This document shows positions 52,007 to 60,630 of a stretch of 64,000 nucleotides of DNA, in pieces (position 1 is the stretch's first letter; the number at the start of each line of letters is the position of its first letter). The stretch lies in contig DASZOV010000065.1 in NCBI GenBank assembly GCA_035550595.1, positions 62,001 to 126,000 on the forward strand, in the 5' to 3' direction. The notes below the pieces were generated by a model that was not told the origin of the DNA, made no database searches, and worked only from the letters and a program-made list of their open reading frames with translations. The DNA is from CALFMR01 sp035550595 (GTDB lineage: Bacteria > Acidobacteriota > Vicinamibacteria > Vicinamibacterales > SCN-69-37). The position numbers and the translations under genes are program-made.

Positions 52007-54193
52007 CTACAACTCGTCATCATCGTTATCGTCCGACTCGTCGTCATCCGTATCGACAAGCACGGCGTTGATGTAGTCGCGACGCAGAGCACTGAGCGAG
52101 CGGCGCGCCGACTGATCGACAAGAAAGAACCACCACCCATTCATCGCGTGACCAACCATTGCAGCAGCCGCGTTCGAGGGGCTTCCATACGACTTGCCAT
52201 CGACTTCGAGCCGACCATCTGCAAGGACTGTCGCAACCTGATTGTTGTACTTCTTCGAGCGGGGATAGAGCGTTGTACCGGCCGCCAGAATACCGGCGCC
52301 AATCAGATCGAGGAGCTGAACGGCCCGGCGCGCGACCGGCGCGCGACTCTCACCGGTGAAACCAGATCGATGGCCATCAGGAACCGGCCAGATCGCAACG
52401 ATGATCGACGCCAGCTCGCGCGTCCTCATGCGGATGGCGTCATCGGTCCACTCTGGGGGCGCCACCCTCAACAGATCTCGATTCAGTAGCAGCACATCGT
52501 GGGCCTCGAGCCCTTCACGCTTTCCGCCAGGTCCGAGCCACGGCCCATTTGACACCTTGGTGTTCAGTTTGCCGGTCAAGAGCGTCAAATTGCCAAGCGT
52601 GTGGATGAGGCCATCACGATCAGACTCTCGTTCGTGTTCCGGCAACGGCCAGTGCGCCTGCCACTTTCGCGGCATGACGTGCTCGATCGCGAGCTTGCCG
52701 CGGGCCACGCGTTCGCCGCCGAGCCCTGCCTGCCCATCCACCCATCCGCGCTTGTGGTCCTCGATGGCTTCCAGCACCATCCGCAGGCGCCCCCGTCCAA
52801 GGCGGCGATAGGCCAGCAAGCCATCGAGCTCTCGTCGCACGTCGTCATCGTCCGGCCAATATCGACTGTCGCCGCTCTGCGACGCCAGATAGTGTTCGAC
52901 GCGATCGCCAGCGTTGTCTCGGCCCGACTCTCGAAGGACGCCGATGAGCTCGGCCACGATTTGGTTGTAGCCCTTCGTCGTCGCTCTCACGAGCATTCGC
53001 CGAACCATCCAGCTCTCGACTGAAGCCAGGGCCGTGATCAACTGCGTGCTCGAAATCGCCGGCTCATTGGGGCTCAGCAGGTACAGGACGAGGGGCTTGA
53101 TGACCTCGCTCTCGAGAACGCCCGTACGATAGCCGAATAGGCCAAGCCGTTCGATCGAACCCGGCTCAGCGGCGGATCTGATGAAGCTCCGGTAAACCGA
53201 CGCGGCGTCGTGCACTTGTCCCAGCAGAACGTCCATCGGCATGTGCGCTTCGTGGTCGGCGAACCGCTTGAACCGATGAAACACTTCGCGCGCGAGCACC
53301 TCCTTGCCCGTTTTTGCGATCAGCCAATGATTCAAGAAGATTGACGAGCGGGGCGAACGGAGGCGCCCGACGCTGATCTCGGTCTCCCAGAAGCCCGTCT
53401 CGAAGTCTTTCCAGTCGCGCTCGTAGGCCGATTCGACGTCGGCGCCACCCTCGAGCAGCCGCTGAAAGATAAAATTCTTGATGAGGTCTGCTGCCGTCAA
53501 CTGCGCGCCTCGAGCATTGAGCGTCTCGAAAATTTCCTGCGCGTTCTCGTCGACCGCCAAGTCGATGACGACTACTTGCAGCAGCTCTCGAACGGCGGTT
53601 TCGATCGCGGCCCCTCGAATGACCGAACGCTCTGGGCCGCCCAACGTCAACCACTGTCTGGCTTGCTGCGCGAAGAAGCGGTGCGCATCGACCATTCGCT
53701 CGCCACGAGGGCGGATGGCGTCGTAGTCGATCGGTGGCTCCGCCCCCATGACCGCGTGAAACGCGGCGCGATCTCGATTGGTGGGCCACACCTTGAAACC
53801 GTCCTCTGGCTTCGAACGAAACGGCTGGGCATTGGCGACCAGCGGCTCGATTCGCATCGCCGCTGCAGTCGCCCCAATCGCCAGTAGCTCGGCATGAAGG
53901 GCATCGAGCAGCAATTGCAGCGTCGTCAATCGCTGCTGGCCATCGATGATCGTTCGCTCTTGCAGCTGGCCGGTCTGCCGATGAACCTGTTGCAGCACGA
54001 CAGCGCCGAGAAAATGTGGATAGTGCCGGTCGTTTGGATTGGTCAGCAGGTGCTCCGCCACACGTGCCACGTCGCCCCAAAGCGGCTCCCACTGGTTCTC
54101 CTCGTTCCAGACATATGGACGCTGGAACAGCGGCACGACGAGGCGCTGCGGCTGCATGAATACCATTTGAGGCGTGCGAACTTGGGTCTCCAA
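52007..54193 (-). CDS. DUF262/DUF1524 (GmrSD-like) nuclease with C-terminal RAMA-like domain
   Basis: 728 residues. DUF262 motifs VPLFQRPYVWNEE and TIIDGQQRLTTLQLLL (D84-R88), ETLNARGAQLTAADLIKN, and a DUF1524 HNH core KLAIEHVMPRKW...HTLGNLTLLTGKLN. The last 90 residues (VLADGRLEVDGKSYGSPSNA, MNGWWFFLV) resemble the RAMA domain, thought to recognise modified DNA, followed by an acidic tail. It is on the strand opposite to the main cluster and could be a modification-dependent restriction enzyme of its own. Confidence 0.88.
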   Translation of the reverse strand: METQVRTPQMVFMQPQRLVVPLFQRPYVWNEENQWEPLWGDVARVAEHLLTNPNDRHYPHFLGAVVLQQVHRQTGQLQERTIIDGQQRLTTLQLLLDALHAELLAIGATAAAMRIEPLVANAQPFRSKPEDGFKVWPTNRDRAAFHAVMGAEPPIDYDAIRPRGERMVDAHRFFAQQARQWLTLGGPERSVIRGAAIETAVRELLQVVVIDLAVDENAQEIFETLNARGAQLTAADLIKNFIFQRLLEGGADVESAYERDWKDFETGFWETEISVGRLRSPRSSIFLNHWLIAKTGKEVLAREVFHRFKRFADHEAHMPMDVLLGQVHDAASVYRSFIRSAAEPGSIERLGLFGYRTGVLESEVIKPLVLYLLSPNEPAISSTQLITALASVESWMVRRMLVRATTKGYNQIVAELIGVLRESGRDNAGDRVEHYLASQSGDSRYWPDDDDVRRELDGLLAYRRLGRGRLRMVLEAIEDHKRGWVDGQAGLGGERVARGKLAIEHVMPRKWQAHWPLPEHERESDRDGLIHTLGNLTLLTGKLNTKVSNGPWLGPGGKREGLEAHDVLLLNRDLLRVAPPEWTDDAIRMRTRELASIIVAIWPVPDGHRSGFTGESRAPVARRAVQLLDLIGAGILAAGTTLYPRSKKYNNQVATVLADGRLEVDGKSYGSPSNAAAAMVGHAMNGWWFFLVDQSARRSLSALRRDYINAVLVDTDDDESDDNDDDEL

Positions 54194-54354
54194 TGACCAT
54201 CAACTCCTGCAGGCAAGGGAATGGAAGGATGTCGTGCGCCAGCCGGAGCCACGCCGACGACAACCGCGAAGGCCAGCACGGGGCCGAGCGGCGCGATTCT
54301 AGCAGACGACATCCGCCGGTCCACCGCGCGCGGTATCGTCACAAGAGAATCGTC

Positions 54355-54582
54355 ATGCGCCGCGTCCGGGTCGAGTCATCCAGCATCGCCGCCGTGGGCT
54401 ACGACGCGGGCGACGCCACGCTCGAAGTCGAGTTCGTGACCGGACGCGTCTATCGCTACTTCGGTGTCCCGGCCTACCTGCACGACGCGTTTCTGACCGC
54501 GCCGTCAAAGGGACAGTTCTTCAACACGTTCATCCGCAGCCGTTATCTCTACGAGGAGATCGAACGCGACGCGAGTGGATGA
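54355..54582 (+). CDS. KTSC-domain protein
   Basis: 75 residues. VESSSIAAVGYDAGDATLEV and FVTGRVYRYFGVPAYLHDAF, then KGQFFNTFIRSRY are the complete KTSC domain, a small RNA-binding-like module often found next to lysyl-tRNA synthetase-like or toxin genes. Divergent from the DUF262 gene at 54193, convergent with the RES toxin gene. Role unknown. Confidence 0.85.
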   Translation: MRRVRVESSSIAAVGYDAGDATLEVEFVTGRVYRYFGVPAYLHDAFLTAPSKGQFFNTFIRSRYLYEEIERDASG

Positions 54583-54604
54583 CGCCTCGCGTCATCACCG
54601 CGTC

Positions 54605-55159
54605 TCACGCGCTCGGCAGGCCGAGCCAGTCCGCGGCGTCGATAACCGCAGGATCGTCGAGAGAGAGCGCTCGCACGTCGACGAGACGCAGTCGGCTCGC
54701 GGCGCGGTCGAAAATCGTGACGTTGATCCAGGTGGACTCGAACGTCGACCACCAGCGAAGTCCCGCGGCGTACGGATACCGCTCGTACAGCGCGCGTGCC
54801 TGCTGTTGCGTCGTCGTGCGCACGCGTGTCGCTACGGCGGACGGACGCAGGCGCTCCCGAGCCAGTTGGCGCGGATCGTCGAGGTCGATGAGCGCCGCCG
54901 TGTCCAACAGCGTGATCTCCGCGAGTGCGAGCCCGATCCTGCGACGTCGCAAGAACGACGGCCTCAACGCCTGGCCGCGAAAGCGGGCCAGTTGCTCGAC
55001 AACGGGCGACAGTGCGGACGCCGAAAGATAGAGGCAGCCATAGACGTCCGGGTTGTCGTGCCGGCCATCACCTTGATAGATGCGCGGATACCAGAGGGGA
55101 CCGTCCGGGGCGTCAGTCTTCGCGCGCGCATCCCATGCGAAACACCGATAGAGCGTCAC
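54605..55159 (-). CDS. RES-domain toxin
   Basis: 184 residues. RES proteins degrade NAD+ in the cytoplasm. The three conserved blocks are seen: YRCF near the N-terminus (Arg5), GCLYLSAS, and YPYAAGLRWWSTFES with the conserved Ser. Length and the Xre gene before it (overlap ATGA) match Res-Xre type II modules. Confidence 0.85.
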   Translation of the reverse strand: MTLYRCFAWDARAKTDAPDGPLWYPRIYQGDGRHDNPDVYGCLYLSASALSPVVEQLARFRGQALRPSFLRRRRIGLALAEITLLDTAALIDLDDPRQLARERLRPSAVATRVRTTTQQQARALYERYPYAAGLRWWSTFESTWINVTIFDRAASRLRLVDVRALSLDDPAVIDAADWLGLPSA

Positions 55160-55509
55160 GCAAAACTGTCAGCGCGCTCGGCTCGAATCGCACGCATGAG
55201 CTCCTCGGCGCGGCCGAGGCGGATGAGATCGATGGGCCGACGATCGCCGAGGTGCGGGTTCAGGCCGCTCAGCCACGCGAGCGCCGCATCTCGATCGTAG
55301 AGTCGCAGCAGGCTCGACCAGACCAGGTCCAGGAGATCGAGACGTTCGGCGTTCAGCGGATCGATGCCGCCGCCGCGCCGCCACCGCGTGACCTGCGCGC
55401 GGTCCACCCCGAGCAACTCCGCCAGCCTCGCGGCCGACCGGAAGTCGGTGCGCAACGCTTCGATCTTCGTGGAATGGGCGACGGGCACGACGCGATCGTA
55501 ACGCAACAT
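55156..55509 (-). CDS. Xre/MbcA/ParS-type antitoxin
   Basis: 117 residues or about 110 if a GTG near 55488-55491 is the true start. A helix-turn-helix (AARLAELLGVDRAQVTRWRR, about 27-46) and a C-terminal MbcA/ParS toxin-binding region (LRLYDRDAALAWLSGLNPHLGDRRPIDLI) are clear. It should block the RES toxin and repress the pair. ATG 55509 lies inside an inverted repeat, which favours the later start. Confidence 0.88.
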   Translation of the reverse strand: MLRYDRVVPVAHSTKIEALRTDFRSAARLAELLGVDRAQVTRWRRGGGIDPLNAERLDLLDLVWSSLLRLYDRDAALAWLSGLNPHLGDRRPIDLIRLGRAEELMRAIRAERADSFA

Positions 55510-55520
55510 TTTTTGTTGCG
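55502..55520. promoter_or_regulatory. Inverted repeat at the start of the xre-res operon
   Basis: CGCAACA (55502-55508) and TGTTGCG (55514-55520) are exact complements around TTTTT. Located at the antitoxin start, it is a likely operator for autoregulation, or a short hairpin in the leader. Confidence 0.5.
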
Positions 55521-55556
55521 CAAACGCCCGTGCCGGTCGCCGTACCTTGCGCCGCC

Positions 55557-56366
55557 TTACGGCCTCAGGGCTCGTAGCACGTCGTCGAGCGTCCGAAGTG
55601 CGATCGGCACACGAGGCGCAGCACCACGTGACGCGAACGCGCTCGCCGACAGGTTGGACGTGCGGTTCGTGTTGAAGATCTCACCCTGGACCGTCGCATT
55701 GCCGCTGAGCCCGTCCGCGGTGAACGTCAGCGTGACGTGGCCGGTGATCTTTCCGTCCTGCACCTGGTGCACGTTCCATTGGGACCGCAGCGTCAATGCA
55801 CCCGTGCCGTCATGCGTCTCGGTGAACGTCATCGATCCGTCGGGCTCGACCGATGCGGTGGCAGGTCCGGCCGTCAACTGGCCCAGCGCGAACGATCCCG
55901 TCGCCGTCGTGTTGGACTGGGTGAATGAGCCGCTGAGCGGCAGGACGTTGCCGTTCGGAAACGCGCTGCACCACTGCCCCTGGAAATCGCCCAGCTCCGC
56001 GCAGCCCGTCACCTGATACGACCCAATCCACGAGCCCGCGTAGGTCGCGATGACCTGAACGAGCTTCGTCCCGCGCACGCCGGCCGCGTCGCACCAGATC
56101 GTGACCTTGCCGTTGCCGACGCCTGTCAGGACGCCGGTCGATGCAATCGTCCCGACCTGCGGCGCGTCATCGCCCCACGAGCAGGCAGCCGATCCGCCGG
56201 TCATCGACGCGCTGTAGCTGGCCGTTCGTCCGAGGTTCACGAGGTCCGGTCCCGTCACCGTGATCGCCGTAATCTGCGGCGTCTCGGGCGCGGCCGGCGA
56301 ATCGCCGTCCTTGCCGCAGGCCGCCGCGAGCGCCATCACCATCGTCATCACCGCCAGCCGTCTCAT
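55557..56366 (-). CDS. Putative lipoprotein with Ig-like (BIG2-type) repeat
   Basis: 269 residues from ATG 56366, which has an AAGGAG ribosome-binding site. MRRLAVMTMVMALAAAC is a lipoprotein signal (lipobox AAAC). Next comes a BIG2-like region (ITAITVTGPDLVNLGRTASYSA, GTIASTGVLTGVGNGKVTI), then a beta-rich domain (SGSFTQSNTTATGSFALGQ). Surface or periplasmic; function unknown. A start at 56387 would place seven residues before the signal. Confidence 0.7.
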   Translation of the reverse strand: MRRLAVMTMVMALAAACGKDGDSPAAPETPQITAITVTGPDLVNLGRTASYSASMTGGSAACSWGDDAPQVGTIASTGVLTGVGNGKVTIWCDAAGVRGTKLVQVIATYAGSWIGSYQVTGCAELGDFQGQWCSAFPNGNVLPLSGSFTQSNTTATGSFALGQLTAGPATASVEPDGSMTFTETHDGTGALTLRSQWNVHQVQDGKITGHVTLTFTADGLSGNATVQGEIFNTNRTSNLSASAFASRGAAPRVPIALRTLDDVLRALRP

Positions 56367-56441
56367 GTCCTGTGCTCCTTTGTCCACGCGCGACGCCCAC
56401 GCGCGGGCCGCGCCACGACCGGACTGTAGACAGCGAAGATT

Positions 56442-56459
56442 GCCGCGCGATTGCGCGGC
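56442..56459 (-). terminator. Hairpin just after the PAS-winged-helix gene
   Basis: GCCGCGC (56442-56448) and GCGCGGC (56453-56459) with a 4-base loop, two bases beyond the stop codon on the minus strand. No strong T run follows, so termination is possible but not certain. Confidence 0.35.
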
Positions 56460-56461
56460 GC

Positions 56462-57298
56462 CTAAGAGTTGGCAACACGCGCCGCGGGCTCGACGTCGAG
56501 GTCGAGGCGATAGCCGAGATGGCGGATCGCGACGAGCCGTCCACGCAGCGACGGCAGTTTCCGGCGCAGGCGGGACACGTGCACGTCCACCGTCCGGTCA
56601 TCACCCGTGTAGTTCCGGCCCCACACGTCGGTGAGCAACTGGTCGCGCGTGACGATGCGTCCGGCGCGCTGCAACAGATAGCGAAGCAGCAACACTTCGC
56701 GCGTCGTCAGCACCACTTCGCGTCCGGACTCGGTGACCGTCAGGCCGTCCTCGTCGAGCGCCAGGTCGCCGCAGGTGATCGTGGAAGATGACGGCGCGGA
56801 CGCAGGCGCGGAAGCCGATAGTGGCGGTGGCAACACGCGGTGCAGCAGATCGTGCACTTCGACCATGAGCGACGTGAGCCGCTGCTGCACGGGCTCGGCC
56901 GCACGGCGATCGTCAGCCGGACCGGCCGGTATCGTGTCCGATCGATGGCCGACGGCGAGCGAGGCGACGCCTTCGATCGCCACCACGCGTCGATGACGCA
57001 CGAGCGCCACGACGCGCACGTCAATCGGAAGATCGACGCCGTTGCGGACGAGGCGAAGCGTGGCGGTGCGCCCCCGTCGCCCACGCGGCAGCCAGGCCAG
57101 GCGCCGGCGGTCGTCTCGCGAGACGAGTCGGCCGCAGAGATCAGGATCTGCGTAGAACGCCTGCGGCGTCAGTCCTGTCATCGCCTCGACCGATGGACTC
57201 ACATAGACGAACCGCCGTTCCGGAACGAGGGCGTATCGGAAGTAGACGTCGCGACACGTGTCGAGCAACGCGCAGAACCAGCCGGATGGGGAGGGCAT
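56462..57298 (-). CDS. PAS domain fused to OmpR-type winged-helix DNA-binding domain
   Basis: 278 residues. About 10-120 is a PAS domain (RRFVYVSPSVEAMTGLTPQAFYADPDL, VVAIEGVASL). A middle linker leads to an OmpR/PhoB effector domain (about 175-270; LTVTESGREVVLTTREVLLL, GRNYTGDDRTVDVHVSRLRR, IRHLGYRL). There is no receiver or kinase domain, so it acts as a one-component sensor, binding its signal directly through PAS. Divergent from the padR-ADOP pair, perhaps controlling it. Confidence 0.82.
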   Translation of the reverse strand: MPSPSGWFCALLDTCRDVYFRYALVPERRFVYVSPSVEAMTGLTPQAFYADPDLCGRLVSRDDRRRLAWLPRGRRGRTATLRLVRNGVDLPIDVRVVALVRHRRVVAIEGVASLAVGHRSDTIPAGPADDRRAAEPVQQRLTSLMVEVHDLLHRVLPPPLSASAPASAPSSSTITCGDLALDEDGLTVTESGREVVLTTREVLLLRYLLQRAGRIVTRDQLLTDVWGRNYTGDDRTVDVHVSRLRRKLPSLRGRLVAIRHLGYRLDLDVEPAARVANS

Positions 57299-57453
57299 GT
57301 CGGCGAGCGTAGCGACCGACCCTGACAGGACAGGTCCTTCGCAGGTTGTTCGCCCAGCTCGATACGCCCGATGGTTGCCGGCCTGTTAACCGGTCATCCC
57401 GATAACCGTCGTCATTCGTTCGGGTCGGTTCCGAGGCCCTGGACTTCCGCTGA

Positions 57454-57475
57454 TTAGAGGAATATTGTTCTCTAA
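57454..57475 (+). promoter_or_regulatory. Inverted repeat before padR, probable operator
   Basis: TTAGAGGAATATTGTTCTCTAA region: TTAGAG and CTCTAA are exact complements, with further partial pairing inside. It ends 3 bases before the padR ATG at 57479, where bound PadR would block transcription or initiation. Confidence 0.5.
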
Positions 57476-57478
57476 ATC

Positions 57479-57820
57479 ATGGCGACCAAGCCGCCCGCGG
57501 CGCCGCTCGGAGAGTTCGAGCTGCTCGTCCTGCTCGCGACACTGAGCCTCGGCGACCAGGCCTACCCCGTCTCGATCGCCGCCGCGCTCGAAGCACGGAC
57601 TGGACGCAAGGCGTCGCGCGCCGCGGTGCGCATCACGCTCGAGCGGCTCGAGGACAAGGGCCTGCTGCGGTCCTGGTACGGCGACCCGACGCCCGTCCGC
57701 GGCGGCCGTGCCAAACGCTTCTTCCGCGCGAAGCCACAAGCGATCGCCGCCGTCCGCCAATCGCTCTCGCGCATCCGAACGATGACCGCGGGCCTCGAGT
57801 CGCTGCTGAACCTGCCATGA
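57479..57820 (+). CDS. PadR-family transcriptional regulator
   Basis: 113 residues. GEFELLVLLATLSLGDQAYPVSI, then RAAVRITLERLEDKGLLRSW and a short C-terminal helix are the PadR winged helix of the ADOP-linked group. Overlaps the permease gene by four bases (ATGA), so both are made together. An inverted repeat lies just before the start codon. Confidence 0.92.
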   Translation: MATKPPAAPLGEFELLVLLATLSLGDQAYPVSIAAALEARTGRKASRAAVRITLERLEDKGLLRSWYGDPTPVRGGRAKRFFRAKPQAIAAVRQSLSRIRTMTAGLESLLNLP

Positions 57821-60486
57821 CACGTGAGCGCGCGCGGCCCACTCGTCTCCTCGTCGCGCTGTTTCGCTTCGTGTGTACGCGTGACGTCGCGGATGCCGCC
57901 ATCGGCGATGTCCTCGAAGAGCTCGACGCACGGATCGAATCCGACGACGCGCCGCGCTGGCCGTCCGCATGGTTGAACGCGCACGTGTTGCGAGCGGCTG
58001 CGTCGACGTTCGTCGCCGGCATCCCGGCTGCGCTTCGAGCCGCGCGCTACACGATTCGCGATGCGGCCCGCGGCCTCGCCCGCTCGCCGGCGCATGCGCT
58101 CTTCATCCTCGGCATCGTCGCCGTCGGCATCTCCGCCGCCACCGTCACCTTCTCCGTCGTCGACGCCGTCGTCCTCCGGCCGCTGCCGTACGAGCACAGC
58201 GAGCGGATCGTCGAGGTCGGCGCGACGACGCCGGAACGGCCGCGCACGGGGCTCACCGTCGAGCAATTTCAGGCCATCCGCGATCACGTGCCCGGATTGG
58301 AAGCGATCGGCGTCTCGCTCATCGGGCTCGGCTACGACGTCACCGTTGGAGACGAAGCTGGCGCGTCCGCCTCGAGTGGCATGACGGCGAAAGTAGGCGT
58401 TCCAAATGTGGCGTTCGCCGCGAAGGCCGCCGGGGAGCTCGCTGTCGGGCACGTCACGCTCGGCTACTTCAAGGTCCTCGGCTTCACGCCGCTCCTCGGT
58501 CGCTTCTGGTCACCCGACGAGGAGGCGCATGCTGACGCCGCGAACGTTTCGGTCATCAGCTATGACTTCTGGCAGCGTGCCTTCGGCGGCGATCCCGGCG
58601 TCATCGGACGCGAGATTCACGTGGGGAACGCGCCGTCGCGCATCATCGGCGTTCTTCCGGAAGGCGCCGACGAGCCGAATATGCCGGTCGCCGTCTGGCA
58701 GCCGAGTGACGCGCTCGCGCAGCCGTCTCGTTCCGGACCATTCGGCGTCTACGCGCTCGGCCGTCTGCGTCCTAGTGTGACCCCGGCGCAAGCAACGGCG
58801 CAGATCGAGAGTGCGATGGCGCCCCTCGCCGCGGCGCATCCGGATGCCTTCCAGAACTGGCGGCCACGTGTGCGATCGTGGCTGGACGTCCTTGTCGGTG
58901 ACGCACGGACCTGGATGCTGCTCCTGCTCGGCATCGTCGGTCTCGTGGTGCTCATCGCGTGCGTCAATGCGGCGAACGTCATGCTGACGCGATCGGCGGA
59001 GCGGGCGCACGAGCTGGCCATTCGCGCGTCGCTCGGCGCGTCGCGACGACGGCTCGCGACGTCGCTGCTCTGCGAAAGTCTTCTGCTGTCGATCGCGGCC
59101 TCGGCATGCGCGCTGCTTTTCTCGACCTGGGGCGTTGGCGCGATCGCGCACGTACTGCCGCCGCTTTTTCGATCGCGGGAGATCGCTCTGAACAGCCGTG
59201 TGTTCGCGGCCTCGATCGCGGCTGCTGTCGCCACGGGATTGCTGTTCGGCGCGGTCCCAGCCTGGCAGGCATCGCGCGCGTCGGTCACCGACATGCTGAA
59301 AGACGCCGGCACATTGACGACCGGCCGTCGCAGTTGGCGCAGCGCCTTCCTTGTTTCCGAAGTCGCCTGCATCGGCGTGTTGCTCGTCGTCTCGACGCTC
59401 TTCATCGCGAGCTTCGTGCGCGTGACGACGCTCGATCTGGGATTCGATCGATCGCACATGCTGACGGTGTCGACGCTACATGGTTATCAGGGCACGGTCG
59501 AGGACGTGCAGCGGCACCTCGCGGCGATCCCGGGAATCACGGGCGTCGCGGCCGTGCGCAATGGCATGCCGCCGCTCGTCGGCATGGTGTACGGCGGGGC
59601 CTGGGACCAGACGATCATCGCGCGCGTGGATGGCCGTGCCACGAGCCAGGTCGAAACCTATCGCGTCACGCCGAACTACTTCGCGGTGTCGGGCATGACG
59701 TTTCAACGCGGCTCGACGTGGACCGCAGACGACGCCGATGTGCATCCGATCGTGATCGACGAGCGCGCGGCGCACGCGCTGTTTCACGAGCAGGATCCGC
59801 TCGGCCAGCAAGTCGTCATCGACGACATGAAAGACCAGACGTTCCGCGTCGTTGGCGTCATCCCGCAGGCGTTCGAGCGCGGGCCGGACGTCGAGACGGC
59901 GACGGCGTACTACGCGATGCCGCCGAACTACAAACCGTCGTGGGTCGGCTTCGTGCTTCGTACGTCGGCGCCGCCAGCCTCGCTCGTCCGTGCCGTGGAG
60001 GCTTCGCTCGCGCAGATCGCGCCCGCGCCGCGCACATCGTCGGGCGAAGGCGTGCACGTCGTGAACGACGCGTTCAGCCAACTCACGGCGAGGCGCCGGT
60101 TCAATGCGGGCCTGATGTCGGCGTTCGCCCTCTGCGCCATCCTCATCGGCGCGGCCGGCATCTACGCCGTGATGGCATCGGTCGTCGCGCAGCAGACGCG
60201 CGAGATCGGCGTTCGCGTCGCGCTCGGCGCGACGCCGGGCAACATCCGCCGCGACGTGCTGGTGGCAGCGATGCGGCACCTCGCGCTCGGCCTCACCATC
60301 GGTCTACCCATCGGCGGCTTGCTCTCGCGCGGCTTCACGTCGCTGTTCTTCAAGGTCGCACCAACCGATGCCTCGATCTACCTCGTCGTCGCGGCCACGC
60401 TCGCCGCCGTCGGTCTCCTCGCCGCGATCGTCCCCGCCAAGCGCGCGGCACGCGTCGATCCGATCGTGAGCTTGCGCGCATCGTAG
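57817..60486 (+). CDS. ADOP-type FtsX/MacB ABC permease
   Basis: 889 residues, complete. An N-terminal prefix region (about 10-65; FRFVCTRDVADAAIGDVLEEL) is followed by helix and core 1 (SPAHALFILGIVAVGISAAT, AVVLRPLPYEH), FtsX 1 (IACVNAANVMLTRSAERAHE), core 2, and FtsX 2 (TREIGVRVALGATPGNIRRD) ending VDPIVSLRAS. It is the third ADOP in the window and differs from the others in sequence, so they are not recent copies. Translationally coupled to padR; substrate unknown. Confidence 0.93.
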   Translation: MTRERARPTRLLVALFRFVCTRDVADAAIGDVLEELDARIESDDAPRWPSAWLNAHVLRAAASTFVAGIPAALRAARYTIRDAARGLARSPAHALFILGIVAVGISAATVTFSVVDAVVLRPLPYEHSERIVEVGATTPERPRTGLTVEQFQAIRDHVPGLEAIGVSLIGLGYDVTVGDEAGASASSGMTAKVGVPNVAFAAKAAGELAVGHVTLGYFKVLGFTPLLGRFWSPDEEAHADAANVSVISYDFWQRAFGGDPGVIGREIHVGNAPSRIIGVLPEGADEPNMPVAVWQPSDALAQPSRSGPFGVYALGRLRPSVTPAQATAQIESAMAPLAAAHPDAFQNWRPRVRSWLDVLVGDARTWMLLLLGIVGLVVLIACVNAANVMLTRSAERAHELAIRASLGASRRRLATSLLCESLLLSIAASACALLFSTWGVGAIAHVLPPLFRSREIALNSRVFAASIAAAVATGLLFGAVPAWQASRASVTDMLKDAGTLTTGRRSWRSAFLVSEVACIGVLLVVSTLFIASFVRVTTLDLGFDRSHMLTVSTLHGYQGTVEDVQRHLAAIPGITGVAAVRNGMPPLVGMVYGGAWDQTIIARVDGRATSQVETYRVTPNYFAVSGMTFQRGSTWTADDADVHPIVIDERAAHALFHEQDPLGQQVVIDDMKDQTFRVVGVIPQAFERGPDVETATAYYAMPPNYKPSWVGFVLRTSAPPASLVRAVEASLAQIAPAPRTSSGEGVHVVNDAFSQLTARRRFNAGLMSAFALCAILIGAAGIYAVMASVVAQQTREIGVRVALGATPGNIRRDVLVAAMRHLALGLTIGLPIGGLLSRGFTSLFFKVAPTDASIYLVVAATLAAVGLLAAIVPAKRAARVDPIVSLRAS

Positions 60487-60630
60487 TCTGTGTGTTTCGG
60501 AACGGTCGATCATCGCCGCGTGCGGCGCGGGTCAGCTCGAACAGATCATCCCTGCGCGTGCGATGGGCGCAAAGCGGACGCTGGACGGCGCTGAGAGTCG
60601 GCGTGCTGACGTCCGACGCCCTGTCTCGTA

